Made by a program: the position numbers and the translations under genes. A stretch of 64,000 nucleotides of DNA, from positions 1,302,001-1,366,000 of the forward strand of contig NZ_JACHBS010000001.1 in assembly GCF_014200395.1 (NCBI RefSeq). The letters are read 5' to 3'. Below, piece after piece: positions 40,801 to 55,300 of the stretch. A model generated the notes under the pieces. The model made no database searches and was not told the origin of the DNA. It was given only the letters and a program-made list of their open reading frames with translations. Each line of letters begins with the position of its first letter. Position 1 is the stretch's first letter. Origin of the DNA: Microcella frigidaquae. GTDB taxonomy: Bacteria; Actinomycetota; Actinomycetes; Actinomycetales; Microbacteriaceae.

Positions 40801-43800
40801 TCGCGCCGATGCGGGCGAGGATCTTGCCGTGCGACTGGCTGATGGCCTTCGACCAGATCTGCGGGATCTTGAGGTCGACGAGGTTCGCCGTGATCAGCAC
40901 GCTCGACTCGATCGACGAGCCCGTCGCGACGACGGCGATGCTGAACTCGTCGGCGCCGATCTGGCGGAGGGCATCCAGCGACCGGGCGTCGGCCTGCACC
41001 GCGTGGGTGACCCGCTCGGCCCACTTCTGCACGAGCGCCGGGTCCTCATCGACGGCGAGCACCTCGCGGCCGAGCCTCTGCAGCTGCCCCGCGGTCGCCG
41101 CGCCGAACCGACCGAGGCCGATCACGAGCACGGGAGCGTCGTGGCGGATTCTCTCAACCAACGATGGGCCTCTCTTCTGCCCGGCGGAACAGCTGCCGGC
41201 GCTGACTGGCGGCGAGGGCCGCGGCGAGGGTCACTGTACCAACGCGACCCGCCCACATGGTGGCCGCGAGCACGTACTTCGCCGCATCCGGGAGCTCGTT
41301 GCTGGTGAGCCCCGTCGACAGGCCGCAGGTGGCGAAGGCGGAGATCACGTCGAACAGCACGTAGTCGAGCGGCGCCTTCGTGATGTGCAGCACGAGCACC
41401 GACGCGGTGGCGACGATCGTCGCGCCCCACAGCACGATGCTGACCGCGAGGCGCAGCACGTCGGTGGGGATCCGGCGCCCGAAGGCCTCCATGTCGTCGA
41501 CCCCGCGCGCCTCGGCCACGGCCGCGAAGAACAGCACCGCCAGCGTGGTCACCTTGATGCCGCCGGCGGTGGATGCGGAGCCGCCGCCGACGAACATCAG
41601 CATGTCGAGCACGAGCAGGGTCGACCCGTTCATCTCGCCGATGTCGACGGTCGACAGGCCGCCCGACCGGGACATGATCGAGGTGAAGACCGCCGTCATC
41701 GGGCGTACCGGGCCGTCCTGCGCGCCGAGCGTGGCGGGGTTCGTCCACTCGAGCACGGCGATGACGAGGCCGCCGAACGCGATGAGGATCAGCGTGGTCC
41801 AGAGCGTGATGCGCGCGTGCAGGGTCAGGCGTGCGCGGGTGCGCAGCCAGCGGCCGAGCGCGAAGATCACCGGGAAGCCGATCGCGCCGAGGAACACCGC
41901 GATGGAGAGCACCGAGAGCATCCACGGGTCGGCCGCGAAGCGCTCCATGCCGGGCGCGAAGGGCACGAAACCGGTGTTGGTGAAGGCGGAGAGCGCGAGG
42001 TAGAAGCCCTGCCAGATCGCCGTCCAGGGGTCGAAGCCCTCGATCAGCAGCCGCGGGACGATGAGGGCGGTGATGGCCAGCTCGATGACGATCGCGCTCG
42101 CCGCGACGGTGAACAGCAGGCCGCCGATCTCGCCCAGCCGCACCGCCTGCGACTCGGAGACCGGGCCGCCGTGCACGCGCGCGGCGTTGGTGTCGCTCGC
42201 GGCGATCAGCTTGGCGCGCAGGCCGATGCGGCGCGCGACGACGAGGCCCAGGATGCTCGCCATCGTCAACACGCCGATGCCGCCGACCTGCATCGCGAGG
42301 ATGATGACGATGTTGCCGAACGGCGACCAGTGGGTGGCCATGTCGACGGTCGTGAGACCGGTCACGCAGATCGCCGAGACGGCCGTGAAGAGCGCGTCGG
42401 CGAGCGGGGTGCCGCCCGTGCCGCTGCCGGCCCGGGCGATCGGCAGGGTGAGCAGCAGGGTCGTGATGAGGATGAGGATCGTGAAGATGAGGATCGCGAA
42501 CCGCGCGGGCGATGCCATCGCCGACTCGGAGAGGGTGCTCCAGGCGCGGCGGAACGGGTTCACGCTGCCTTCGCCGTTGTTGCCGCGGATGCGGGTGCTC
42601 GTGGACATCGACGCTCCTCACCGGCCCGCAGACCGCGAGTCATGGTACTCCCGGCCGCGGCTGACTAGCCTGGTGCCATGGCCGACATCTTCGACGTGAT
42701 CGCCGACTCCACCCGTCGGGAGCTGCTGCAGCACCTGCTCGATGCCTCGCTGCGCGGCGACAACGGCACGGGCGAGCTGAGCGTGAGCGAGCTCGTCGAC
42801 CGCATGGATGCGACCCAGCCCACCGTGTCGAAGCACCTGAAGGTGCTGCGTGACCACGGGCTGGTCTCGGTGCGCGAGGAGGGCCAGCACCGCTACTATG
42901 CCGTCGAGCCGGGGCCGTTGGAGGAGGTCGAGGACTGGATCATCCCCTTCCTCAGCGCCGACTTCGACGCCGAGGCGGAGGCGGGCGCGGCGGTCTTCGC
43001 CGCCTGGGCTGGCACCGACGTGACCTCGGCCGGCAGCACCGTCGGCCGAGTCGCGGCCGATGCCTCGCACCAGGCGCGGACCCTCATCGAGGGCGCCCAG
43101 GAGCGGCTGCACGATGTGCAGGAGAAGCTGCAGGACGTCCAGGATGCGGTGGCCAAGCGCCTGCCCTGGAAGCACTCCGAGGGCGACCGCTGACGACGGC
43201 CCGATGACCCCTACTCAGGCGTCTTTACAGCAGTCACACCAGCCCCTACAGTGAACTCTTGGCACACGCGCCACCCGGGTGCGGTGCGCACACTCGACAG
43301 GATTGGCTGCCCATGGGCCGGGATCTCTCCGACGTTCGGTTCCTCACCGTCGCCGAAGTCGCCGACATGATGCGCGTCTCCACCATGACCGTGTACCGCA
43401 TGGTCCACGCCGGGGAACTCCCGGCCATCCGCTTCGGCCGCAGCTTCCGCATCCCCGAGTCGGCCGTCGCCTCGGCCATCCAGACCCCCATCGCCGACGT
43501 CGGCTAGACGTCCGGTAGACTCGCTCGGTACATCGCACGGTCCTGAACGGGCCGTTCTCCCGTTCCAGACCACGATCAGAGGATTGTCATGGGTTCAGTC
43601 ATCAAGAAGCGCCGCAAGCGGATGGCCAAGAAGAAGCACCGCAAGCTGCTGCGCAAGACGCGTCACCAGCGTCGCAACAAGAAGTAGGGGCACGCCCCGC
43701 CGCGAGGCGCTCGACCGGCTGGTCGGGCGCCTTCTGCGTTGCGGGCGGCGGATGCTCAGGGCCGCGCGTGCAGCATCGGCCAGCCGCGCGCCCGCGCGTA

Positions 43801-46800
43801 GCGCTCGAGCGCCGCATCGGGGTTGACGACGGTGCGATGCCCGACCAGCTCGAGCAGCGGGATGTCGTTGCGCGAGTCGCTGTACGCCCAGCAGTCGGCG
43901 AGCCGCACGCCCTTCTCGGCCGCGAGCGCGGCCGCGGCGTCGGCCTTGTGCGCTCCGTGCATGACGGGGCCGAGCAGTCGCCCGGTGAACACGCCGTCGA
44001 CGCTCTCGATGCGCGAGCCGATCGCGCCGGTCAGCCCCAGGCGCTCGGCCATGATCGTCGCGAAGCCCTCGGGGGTGGCGGTGATCAGCCAGACCTCGTG
44101 CCCGCGCGCGAGGTGCCGCTGGGCGAGGGCGACCGTGTCGGGCAGCAGCAGGTGCACGACCCGGTCGTCGTAGGTCTCGGCGGCGAGCAGCGCGAGCTCC
44201 GCCTCCGTGTGCCCGGCCACCAGCTCGAGCGCCCGATCGCGCACCGTCAGCTGGTGCTTCTGGTTCTCGCCGACGGCGATGAAGCGTGCCTGGTGCCAGC
44301 CGAAGCGCAGGATGTCGCGCCAGCCCACGAAGCCGCGTCGCCACGCGGCGCGCCCCAAGTGGTAGATGCTCGCCCCGCGCATGAGCGTGTTGTCCACGTC
44401 GAAGAAGGCGATCACCGGGGTGTGGTCATCGCGGGGGTCGCCGGTGACGGGGGAGGACATCCCGACAAGCTTAGGCAGGTTGCGGCGGGGCGCGGTGCCT
44501 AGGCTGGGGGCGTGACGACCGTGACGCTCATCGGCAAGCCGGGCTGCCACCTGTGCGAGGACGCCCGCGCGGTGGTCGACGCCGTGCTGGCCGAGTTCCC
44601 GGGGGTCGGGATGCTCGAGCGGAGCATCCTCGACGACCCCGCCCTGCACGAGCGCTACTGGGACGAGATTCCCGTGGTGATGATCGACGACGCGGTGCAC
44701 ACGATCTACCGGGTCGACGCCGATCGGTTGCGGGCGGCGCTCGCCGCCGCACAGGCCTGACGAAGGAGCCCCCGATGTGCGGACGCTATGCCAACACCAA
44801 GAGCGGTGAGGAGCTCGGCCGCTACTTCGAGGCGGACGAGGTCGACGAGGTGCGCCTGCCGCCGAGCTGGAACATCGCGCCCACCCAGCAGGTGCCGATC
44901 GTCGTCGACCGGCTCCCCAAGGACGATCCCGACGGGATGCCCTCCCGGCTGGTCACCGCCGCGCGCTGGTCGCTCGTGCCGCGGTGGGCGACCGAGCTCG
45001 CCTCGCCGTACCCGACGTTCAACGCGCGCAGCGAGACCGTGCACGAGAAGAGCACCTTCACGGGGGCGCTTGTGCGGTCCCGGGCGATCCTGCCCGCCGA
45101 CGGCTACTACGAGTGGCATACCGTCGGAGACGGGGCGAAGGGCACCGTGAAGACGCCCCATTACATCCACGACCCCGTCGAGGGCGAGCTGGCCTTCGCC
45201 GGGCTGTACTCGTGGTGGCGCGCCCCCGTCGCCGAGGGGCAGCCGCCGTCGCCGTGGGTGCTGACGGCGACGATGCTGACGCGGGCTGCCCACGGGCCCG
45301 CGGCGAGCATCCACGATCGCGCCCCGGTGATGCTGCCGCGCGAGGTCTGGGACGAGTGGCTCGACCCGACCGTGGAGGGCGACCAGGACCTCGTCACGAT
45401 GGTCGTGCACGAGAGCGAGCAGGTGCTCGAGCGGCTCGAGCTCCACCCGGTCGCGCCGCTGAAGGGCGACGGGCCCGAGCTCATCGTGCCGCTCGGCTGA
45501 GCCGCCGGGGCACCGCGCGGGCAGCTAGCTGTAGTTCCTAGGGACGTTGTTCATGCCGCCGCGAGGACGGTCATGGGCGCCTTGTGGCCGAGGGAACCGT
45601 GGGGTCGCTGAGTGTTGTAGTAGCGCACCCATTCTGGCAGCACCGCTCGTCGGTGGTCACTGTCGCGGTAGGTCGCCGCGTACGCCCATTCCCGCAACAG
45701 CGTCTGGATGAACCGTTCGGCCTTGCCGTTCGTGCGCGGCCGGTACGGGCGCGTGCGAATATGCACCAGCCCCACCTCGGCGCACGTTGCCGCCCACAGC
45801 CGGGAGACATACGCGGACCCGTTGTCGGTCATCACCTCCTGCACGATCACGCCATGCCGGGCGAACCACGCGATCGCGCGGTGCAGGAACCCGACCGTGG
45901 TCGCAGCCGTCTGGTCAGGCAACACCTCCACGTAAGACAGTCGGGTCGCATCATCGACGGCGACATGCACCGCCTCCCAACCGGCTTTCCGACTGCGTCG
46001 GTCTGCTCCCTGGCCGAGGGCGCGTTTGCCGGGGCGGCGGAAGCGGCCCAACGTCTTGATGTCCAGGTGGATCAGCTCCCCGGCATGGCGACGGCAATAC
46101 CGGTTCGCCGGCTCGACGGGCTCCAACTTCGACAGTCGGTTCAACCCGACGCGGGCCAGCACCGCGCAGACTGTCGAGACCGCCATCTGCAGGATCGCAG
46201 CGATCGTGGACGCCGTTTTGCGCAGTGTTCGCAGGCGCACGATGGCCGCTTCAACACTGGCTGGGGTCTTCTTCGGGGACGACTTCGGCCGTGACGACCG
46301 GTCAGCGAGGGTTTCGCCGGCATCGAACCGGGCCAACCATTCGTAGGCGCGACGTTCGCTGATCCCGCCCGCGAAGGCCGCGTCGGCGACCTTCCAGTTC
46401 AGCTCGCGAACGCGTCGACACAGCAGTCGTCGACCTTCAACAGACAAACGGGCATTAGCGTGAAGCTCCATCGGGCTCCTTCAGGTGAGAGCGACTAGAC
46501 ACCCTCAAGCCTGGAGGAGCCCGACCTGAACAACGTCCCTAGGAACTACAGCTAGCACTGCCCCCACAGGCCGAGGCCGTCGCGCTGGGCAGCCCGCTCG
46601 GCGGCCTGCAGGTCGCTCCAGTACCGGTCGTTCGGCTCGAACAGCACGGCCGTGCCGGCGCCCTGTGCCACCAGCTCGTAGTTGATGAGGATGCCGTCCT
46701 GCGTGAAGAGGTACATCAGCTCGCGGTCGTACTGGTCGCGCTCGTCGCGGTCGTAGGTGTAGCCGAGGGTGCTGCCGGGCGGGGCGAGCGCCGTGAGGGC

Positions 46801-49800
46801 ATCCGTCGCCTCGGGGCCGAAGCATTCGACATCGGGGTAGACCTCGGGGGTGTCGACGCCGATCAGGCGCACCCGGAGCTCCTGCCCCTCGACCTCGAGC
46901 CGCAGGGTGTCGCCGTCGGTGATCGCGGCCACGGTGCCCGTGCCGTCGAGCGCGACCCCGGTCGGCCCCTCGAAACCGTCGCCCGGGCCGTACCCCGCCT
47001 CGCCGCGCGTGCCCGAGTCGAGGCAGCCGTCGACCGAGCCGATGAGGCCGATGAGCCCGACGACGACGAGAGGGCGCGCGATCGGACGCAGGACGGACAG
47101 CATGCTGTGAGGCTACCCGGCGACCCCTGACAGCCGGTGCGCGCGGGGTTAGCCTGGTGTCGTTCGGCAGCACCGGCGGCGAAGGAGCACCATGGCAGCA
47201 GCGTCGAGCGGGTCGGGCGGGCTCGACCCGCGGTACCCCGAGGCCTTCCAGCGCGGCGGCGCAGCGAGCGCTCCCGTCGTCGACGACCCGGCCGTCGTGC
47301 GCGGAGCGGCACCGGCCGCGGGGCGGATGCCCGCCGCCCGCCGCGCGGATCGCCCCAGCCCGACCACCCCGATCGCCGCGTCGGCGCCCGTCGACGGCGT
47401 CTCGGACGGCATTCCCAGCGAGGTCGAGCCCGGCGACGTGCGCTACGCCGAGCTGGTCGTGGCCGGCAACCCCTGGCTGCGCACCCTCTGGGTGATCGGC
47501 GGCATCGCCATCGTCGCGGGATTCGCGCTCACCATCTACGCCGAGCTCGCGTTCAGCGCCGCCACCTCGGGCATCTACGACCCAAGCGTCTACATCGTGC
47601 CGCGCATCGCGGAGGCGCTCGCGCAGCCGCTCGTCATTGCCGGCGTGCTGGCGCTGGTCGCGGAGACCGCGCTGCAGATCGTCGCCTGGCGTCCCAGCGC
47701 GGCGCGCGCTGTGCCCCGCGACTGACCCGGCGCCGCCGCGTCGGTCGGCCTTGCCGCCGCGGCGCTTGTCTTGTCGTCGCGGCACCTGTCCCGCCCCTGC
47801 GGCGGTTGACGCCGCCTGCTGCGATCCGCAGTCGACAGCTGGGGGCACCTGCGCGCTCCTTCCAGAACTGCGGATGGACCTGAACGCGACTCGCTTCCAT
47901 CCGCAGATCTGGAAGGTTGATCGAAAGGTAGCCCGGAAGGGGACATGGAGGGCAACCCGGAAGGGGACATGGAGGGCAACCCGGAAGGGGACATGGAGCG
48001 CAACCCGGAAGGGGACATGGAGCGCAACTCCGAGGGCTCAGGCGGCTCAGCGCCGGCTGCTCAGCGCTGGCAGTTCGGGCAGAACCACGTGATGCGCTCG
48101 GTGAGCGCGTCGTCGCCGAGCAGGCCGCGGGCGATCGGCGTGCCGCAGCGGCGGCAGGGGCGGCCGTCGCGGTGCGCGACGTAGAGCCGCTGACCCTTGC
48201 GGGTGTCGCCCGTCGTCGTGCGCTCGTCGCGATGCCGGTTGGCGCGGATCAGCCGCACCCCGAGGTCGAGGGCGGCGGCGACGTCGACCTCGCCCGCGGG
48301 CGTCTCGGGGCGCACGCCGCGCAGGAAGAGCAGCTCGTTCCGGTAGTCGTTGCCGAAGCCGGCGACGCAGCGCTGGTCGAGCAGGGCCAACCCGATCGGC
48401 CGCGCCGGGTCAGCCATCAGCCGCCGCAGGGCCTCATCACGATCGAAGTCGTCGGCCAGCGGGTCGGGGCCGAGGTGGCCGACGACCTCGTGCTCCGCAT
48501 CCCGCGCCACGAGGTCGAGCTCGCCGAGCGCGAAGCCGACCGCCTGCCAGGGATCGCCCGAGATCGCGGTCGTCTCGAGCACCATGCGGGCCTCGAAGGC
48601 GGGCCGCCGCCAGCGCTCGCCGCGGCGCATGAGGTGCCAGGCGCCCTCCATCTTCAGGTGCGAGTGCACGGTCACGTCGCCGACGCGCATGAGCAGGTGC
48701 TTGCCGCGCGCGACCACCTCGTCGACGACCGCGCCGCGCAGGTCGGCGGTCGCGAAGCGCGGCACGCGCACGTCGCTGCGCAGCACCGTCTGGCCGGCGA
48801 GTGCGGCGTGCAGGCGGTCGGCCGCGCGGTGCACGGTGTCGCCCTCAGGCATGGGTGACCTCCCTTCCCGATCCGGCCGCTACACCCGAAGCCGCAGGCC
48901 CTGCGGCGTCGCGACGAAGCCGGCCTCGAGCAGCGCCTCGGCGAGCGGCGTGCCGAACACGCTCGCGCCGTTCACCCGCTCGACCCGCAGCGACCGCAGG
49001 CGTGCGCGCACGACGGCGGCGAGCTCGCGGGCGGCGGCGGTGAGCTCGGCCGGCTCGTCGGTGAACGTCAGCACGCTCTTGCCGCCGCGCTCGAGGTAGA
49101 CGGCGAGGTGCCCGTCGACGAGCGCGACGAGGGCTCCGGCCTTGCGGCCCGGTCGGTGCGCGGTGGCGCCCGCCGCCGCGTCGGGCTGGCTCGGCGGCCA
49201 GGGCAGCGCCGCGCCGAACGGGTTCGCGGGGTCGGTGGCGGCGAGCACGCGGGCGGCGAGCGCCGGCGGAGCATCCGGGTCGCGGCTGAAGGTGCGCACC
49301 CGGTCGATGGTGGCGGGCGTCGCGAACTGCGCCGCGCCCAGCCCGTCGACGATGTAGCCGCGGCGAACGCTGCCCGCCTCCTCCATGCGCGCGAGCACCT
49401 GGTAGGCGAGCGCGAAGCCGCCGCGCAGCCCCTCGGCATGCACGGCGCCGCGCGTGACGATGCCGTGCCGCTCGAGCAGGCGGTCGACGGCGGCCGTCGT
49501 GCGCAGCGTCGTATCGGACTCGAGGGCGGGCAGCAGCGCCCAGCGGCCCGCGGCCGTGGGCGGTCCGCCGAGCGTGGCCGATGCGGGCCGCGCGTAGCCC
49601 CGGTACGCCCGCGCTCGCGGCGCGGCTCGGCGGGTCGCGGCCCGCGCGCCCGCGGTGCCGCCGAGCCGCGCGCGCAGCGGCGCGAGGGTGTCGTTCGTGA
49701 GGCGTCCCGCCCACACGAGCTGCCAGAGGTCGTCGACGAGGGCCGCGTCGTCGAGCGGACCCTCGCCCGGCTCGGCCGCGGCCGCGACCGCGGTCGCGAG

Positions 49801-52321
49801 CTGCCGGAAGAAGAACCCGCCCCCGCCCGCGAGCGCCTCGATGACCGCCCGCTGCCGCGGCGTGAGGTCGACGCTGTCGGGCTCGGCGAGGCTGAGCGGC
49901 GCGGTCGCCGCGAGGTGCAGGCTCACCCAGCCGTCGCTGCCGGGCAACGAGCCCGCGCCAGCCCAGACGACCTCGCCGCTCGCGCACAGTTCATCGAGCC
50001 AGGCCGGCGAGTAGTCGCGCACGCGGCTCGGCAGCACGAGAGTCTCCCAGGCCGACGCGGGAAGGGCGACGCCCTGCAGCTGCTCGATCGCCTGCAGCAC
50101 GCCGTCGATGCCCCGCAGAGCCCCATCCGCTCCCTCCGAGCGGCCCGCGGAGCCGACGTGCTGCCACACCGGCAGGAACCGCCCGAGGGCGCCGTGGCTG
50201 ACCGGCTCGATCTCCTTGCGCAGCACCGCGAGGCTGCGGGCCCGCAGGCGCCGGAGCACCTCGGCGTCGACCCACTCGGTGCCCGCGGCGCCGGGCCGGA
50301 ACTCGCCGTCGAGAACACGGCGGTCGGCGGCGAGGCGGCGGAGGGCATCCGTCACCACGGCGACGCCGAGGCCGTAGCGGGCTGCCGTCTCGGCCGCCGT
50401 GAAGGGCGCGTGCGAGCGGGCGAAGCGGGCGACGAGGTCGCCGACCGGGTCGGGCACGGGGTCGAGGAAGGCGCTGGGCACGCCGTGCGGGATGGCCGTG
50501 CCGAGCGCATCGCGCAGTCGCGCGGCATCCTCGACCGCGGCCCAGCGCTGCTCGCCGCCGATGCCCGCGCGGAAGACGCGGCCCGCGCGCTCCAGGTCCT
50601 CGAGGGCCGCCGTCACGTCCACCTCGTCGAGCGTGCGGTCGTCGACCTCCGCGATCGTGAGCGGTCCGAGCAGTCGCAGCAGGTCGGCCACCCCCTCGGC
50701 GTCGCGCGCGCGGCGGTCGGGCGCGAGCCGCTGCAGCTCGGCCTCCAGCTGGGCGATGACCGCCTCGTCGAGCACTTCGCGCAGCTCGGCCCGGCCGAGC
50801 AGCTCGGCGAGCATCGCCGGGTCGATGCTGAGCGCCGCCGCGCGCCGCTCGGCGAGCGGGCTGTCGCCCTCGTAGAGGAAGGCGGCGACGTAGCCGAACA
50901 GGAGGCTGCGGGCGAAGGGCGAGGGGCTCGGCGTCTCCACCTCGAGCAGCCGCACCCGGCGCTGGGCGATGCCCGCCGTGATGTCGATGAGGGCGGGCAG
51001 GTCGTAGACGTCCTGCAGCACCTCGCGCACGGTCTCGAGCACGATGGGGAAGTCGGGGAACTCGCGGGCGACCTCGAGCAGCTGGCTCGCCCGCTGGCGC
51101 TGCTGCCACAGCGGGCTGCGGCGGCCCGGGTCGCGGCGGGGCAGCAGCAGGGCGCGGGCCGCGCACTCGCGGAAGCGCGCGGCGAACACGGCCGAACCGC
51201 CGACCTCGCTCGTCACCAGCGCCTCGAGCTCATCGTGCTCGAACAGGAACAGCTCAGCCCCGGGTGGCTCGGCCGCTGTGTCGGGCAGCCGCACGACGAT
51301 GCCGTCGTCGGCCGCGATCGCCGCCCCGTCGTAGCCGTGCCGCTCGCGGATGCGCGCCGAGACCGCGAGCGCCCATGGCGCGTGCACGGCCAGGCCGTAG
51401 GGCGAGTGCAGCACCACGCGCCAGTCTCCGAGCTCGTCGCGGAACCGCTCGACGATGAGCGTCTGATCGCTCGGCACCTGTCCGGTCGCCGCGGCCTGCT
51501 CGAGCAGCAGCGCCTCGAGGTTCGCCACCGCGCGGTCGTCGAGACCCGCGGCGGCGAGGCGCGCGCGGCGGGCATCCGGTGACGCGGTGGCGAGGTCGCG
51601 GGTCGTCGCCCCCAGCGCGCGGCCCAGCTCGGCCGGGCGGCCCAGCCCGTCGCCCTTCCAGAACGGAACCTTGCCGGGCTGGCCGAACGCGGGCGTCACG
51701 ATCACCTGGTCATGGGTGATCTCCTGGATGCGCCAGCTCGTGGTGCCCAGCGCGAACACGTCGCCCACCCGCGACTCGTAGACCATCTCCTCGTCGAGCT
51801 CGCCGACGCGGCGGCCGCTGCCCTCGCCCGCGATGAAGACGCCGAACAGGCCGCGGTCGGGAATCGTGCCGCCGCTCGTCACCGCGAGCCGCTGCGCGCC
51901 CGGCCGGCCGGTGATTGTGCCGTTCACGCGATCCCACACGAGGCGCGGGCGCAGCTCGCTGAAGCGGTCGCTGGGATACCGCCCGCTCAGCAGGTCGAGC
52001 ACGGCCTCGTAGGCGCTGCGGGGGAGCGTCGCGAACGGCGCGCTGCGACGCACCTGCTCGAACCACTCGTCGACCCGTGCCGGCTCGAGGGCGACGTGGG
52101 CGACCGTCTGCTGGGCGAGCACGTCGAGCGGGTTGGCGAGCACGCGCAGCTCTTCGATCAGGCCCGCGGTCATGCGCTCGCTCGTGACCGTCGCGTGCAG
52201 CACGTCGAGCCGGTGCTTCGGCACGAGCACGCCGCGGCTGATCTCGCCCACCTGGTGCCCCGCGCGCCCGACGCGCTGCAGGCCGCTCGCGACGCTCGGC
52301 GGGGCCTCCACCTGGATCACG

Positions 52322-52356
<35 letters not shown>

Positions 52357-55300
52357 GCTGCTCGTCGCGACGACGCAGCGCAGCCGGCCGGCCTTCAGCG
52401 CGTCTTCGATCTCGCCGCGCTGCTCCTTGCTCACCGAGCCGTGATGGGCGCGGGCGAGCAGTTCGTCCGTCTCCGTTCTTTCGGCGTAGATCTCATTGAG
52501 CCGGGCCGTCAGCCGCTCGGCCAGCCGGCGCGAGTTCGCGAACACGATCGTCGAGCGGTGCTCCAGCACCCGGTCGACGATGTCCTCCTCGACGTGCGGC
52601 CAGATCGACGGCGGCTGCGCGGCGAACGAGGCGTCGAGCGGGTCGGCGTCGCCCGTCGCACTGCGCCCGCTCGCGGCGCCCGACCCGATCGCCGGCGGCT
52701 GCGTCATGTCGTCGACCGGCACGACGACGCGCAGGTCGAACGTCTTGGCCGCCGGTGGCTGCACGACCGTCACCGGCTGGCTGCCGCCGAGAAACCGCGC
52801 CACCTCCTCCGGCGGGCGCACGGTCGCCGACAGGCCGATGCGTTGCACCGGCCGGGCGAGCCGCGCGTCGAGCCGCTCGAGCGTGAGGGCGAGGTGTGCC
52901 CCGCGCTTCGTGCCCGCGACGGCGTGCACCTCGTCGACGATCACCGTCGTCACCCCGTCGAGCGTCTCGCGCGCGCTCGACGTGAGCATGAGGTACAGGC
53001 TCTCGGGGGTGGTGATCAGGATGTCCGGGGGCTCCTTCTGCAGCGCGCGGCGCTCGGCGCTCGGGGTGTCGCCGCTGCGCACGCCGACGCGCAGCGGCAC
53101 CGCATCCGCCCCCTGCCCCTGTTGTTGCCTCAGCCGCTTCGCGGTCTGCGTGATGCCGATGAGGGGCGACCGCAGGTTGCGCTCGACGTCGACACCGAGC
53201 GCCTTGAGCGGGCTGATGTAGAGCACGCGCGTGCGGCGGCGCGGGTCGTCGGGCTGCGGCTCGCTCGCCAGCCGGTCGATCGACCACAGGAACGCCGCGA
53301 GCGTCTTGCCCGAGCCGGTCGGCGCGACGACCAGTGCGTGACGGCCCGTCGAGATGGCCTCCCACGCGCCGAGCTGCGCGGGCGTCGGGGCGGGGAACGC
53401 GCCGGTGAACCACTCCCGCGTGGCGGGCGCGAACCGGCCCAGCACGGCGTCGGGCGCGGGCACGGTCATCCCCCCATTGTCGCCCTGTCCGCTGACACCC
53501 CGCCCCGCTCGACCCGCTGTCACAAATCACGGACTTCGGCCGCCCTGCGAGCACGCGCGTGCGGCAGTCGGGGGGTTGATGATCGAGAAGTCCGTGATTC
53601 GTGACAGCGGCGCGGCGGGAGGTAGAGGCGGGCGCCAGTCAGGAGTAGTGCGGGCGGAGGAAGGCGAGCACGTCGGCGAGCTCGGCCTCGCTGACCGCGT
53701 GGCCGAGGCCCTCGTAGATGCGCTCGGTGAGGGTCGCATGGTGCGGCAGCCAGCGCTGCGTCGCCTCGACGAACGAGCCGGGGATCACGGTGTCATGCGT
53801 GCCCCGCCCCCAGAACACCGGTGGGGCGAGGGCCGCGAGCCGCGCATCCGCAGGAGCCTCGCCCGGCACGACGAAGCCGGCGAGCGAGACCGCGAACGCG
53901 AACCGGTCGGGCGCGTGGCGCAGCAGGTGGATGCTCATCGCCCCGCCCTGCGAGAACCCCAGCAGCCCCACCGAGGTCGCCTGCACCCCGTCGAGCCACT
54001 GCAGCACGCCGCGCGCCGCCGCGTCGGCGCCCTGGAGACGGCTCTCGTTCGTCGCGCCGTCGAGCCCGTACCAGGCGTAGCCGGGACCGGCGCGCAGCGG
54101 CGCCCGCAGCGCCGCGATGACGGGCTGCAGCGGAAGGTGCGGGGCGAGGCCGAACAGGTCGCCCTCATGCGAGCCGTAGCCGTGCAGCAGCACGAGCAGG
54201 GGCCGCCCGGCGCGCTCGTGCGCGGGGGCCGACCAGATGATGGCGGACTCGTCGATCAGCTGCACGGTGCTCACTCGACCATCGTCGCAGGCGCGAGCCC
54301 GGTCGTGTCCGGTCGCCCGCCCCGCCGTCGGAGCGGTCAGAATGGAGCATGGCCACTGTGCGCACTCCTGATCCGAACCCGGGCTGGCTCTCCGACGAGG
54401 AGCTCGACGAGGTGCGCCGCCGGCTGCCGCTGGTCTACGTCGAGGCGATCCCGGTGCGGGTCGACGGCATGGGCGTCGTCACCGAGGTCGGGGTGCTGCT
54501 GCGGGTGAGCCCCGCGGGGGCGATCACGCGCACCCTCGTGAGCGGCCGCGTCATGCACGGCGAGACGCTCCGCGACGCGCTCTTCCGGCACCTGGAGAAG
54601 GACCTCGGGCCGATGGCCTTCCCGCAGCTCCCCGCATCGCCGACCCCCTTCACGGTCGCCGAGTACTTCCCCTTCCCGAGCCCCACCCGGTTCAGCGACG
54701 ACCGCCAGCACGCCGTCGCCCTCGCCTACGTGGTGCCGGTGACTGGCACGTGCGAGCCGCGGCAGGACGCCCTGGAGCTGACCTGGATGACGCCGGACGA
54801 GGCGGCCTCCCAGCGGGTGGCGGACGAGCTGGAAGGCGGCCGCGGGGCCCTCCTGCGCGCCGGGCTGGCCTCGGTGGGCGTGCTGCCGTAACCACGCATC
54901 CCTCGTCGCAGCCCTTTCGCGCCGATACCCCCCGAAAGGGGAGAGAAATGTCCCCCTGCTCGGGTGACACGTTCCTCTCCTTCTGCGCCATAGAGTGAGC
55001 GACGTTCGCCGTATGGTGAACGCTTCTCGCGTAACCCGTTCGGGGGGTAGAACCCGGAATCTACCCACGGGGCGCGAGTCAGTGTGACGTCCAGGGGGGA
55101 CCCACCGCATGGCCGCAGCATCCAGTCGTCGACGCACTCGGTGGCGCCGTCGCCTCCGTCACGCGATGCCCGCAGTGGCCTTCGTCACCCTCGCCGGCCT
55201 GCTGGCGCCGTTCGCCGTGCTGCAGTCGGCCGTCGCTGCCGAGGGCGACATCGACGAGCCCGTTCTCGTGCAGTTCGAGAAGGACGCGATCCCCGCCAAT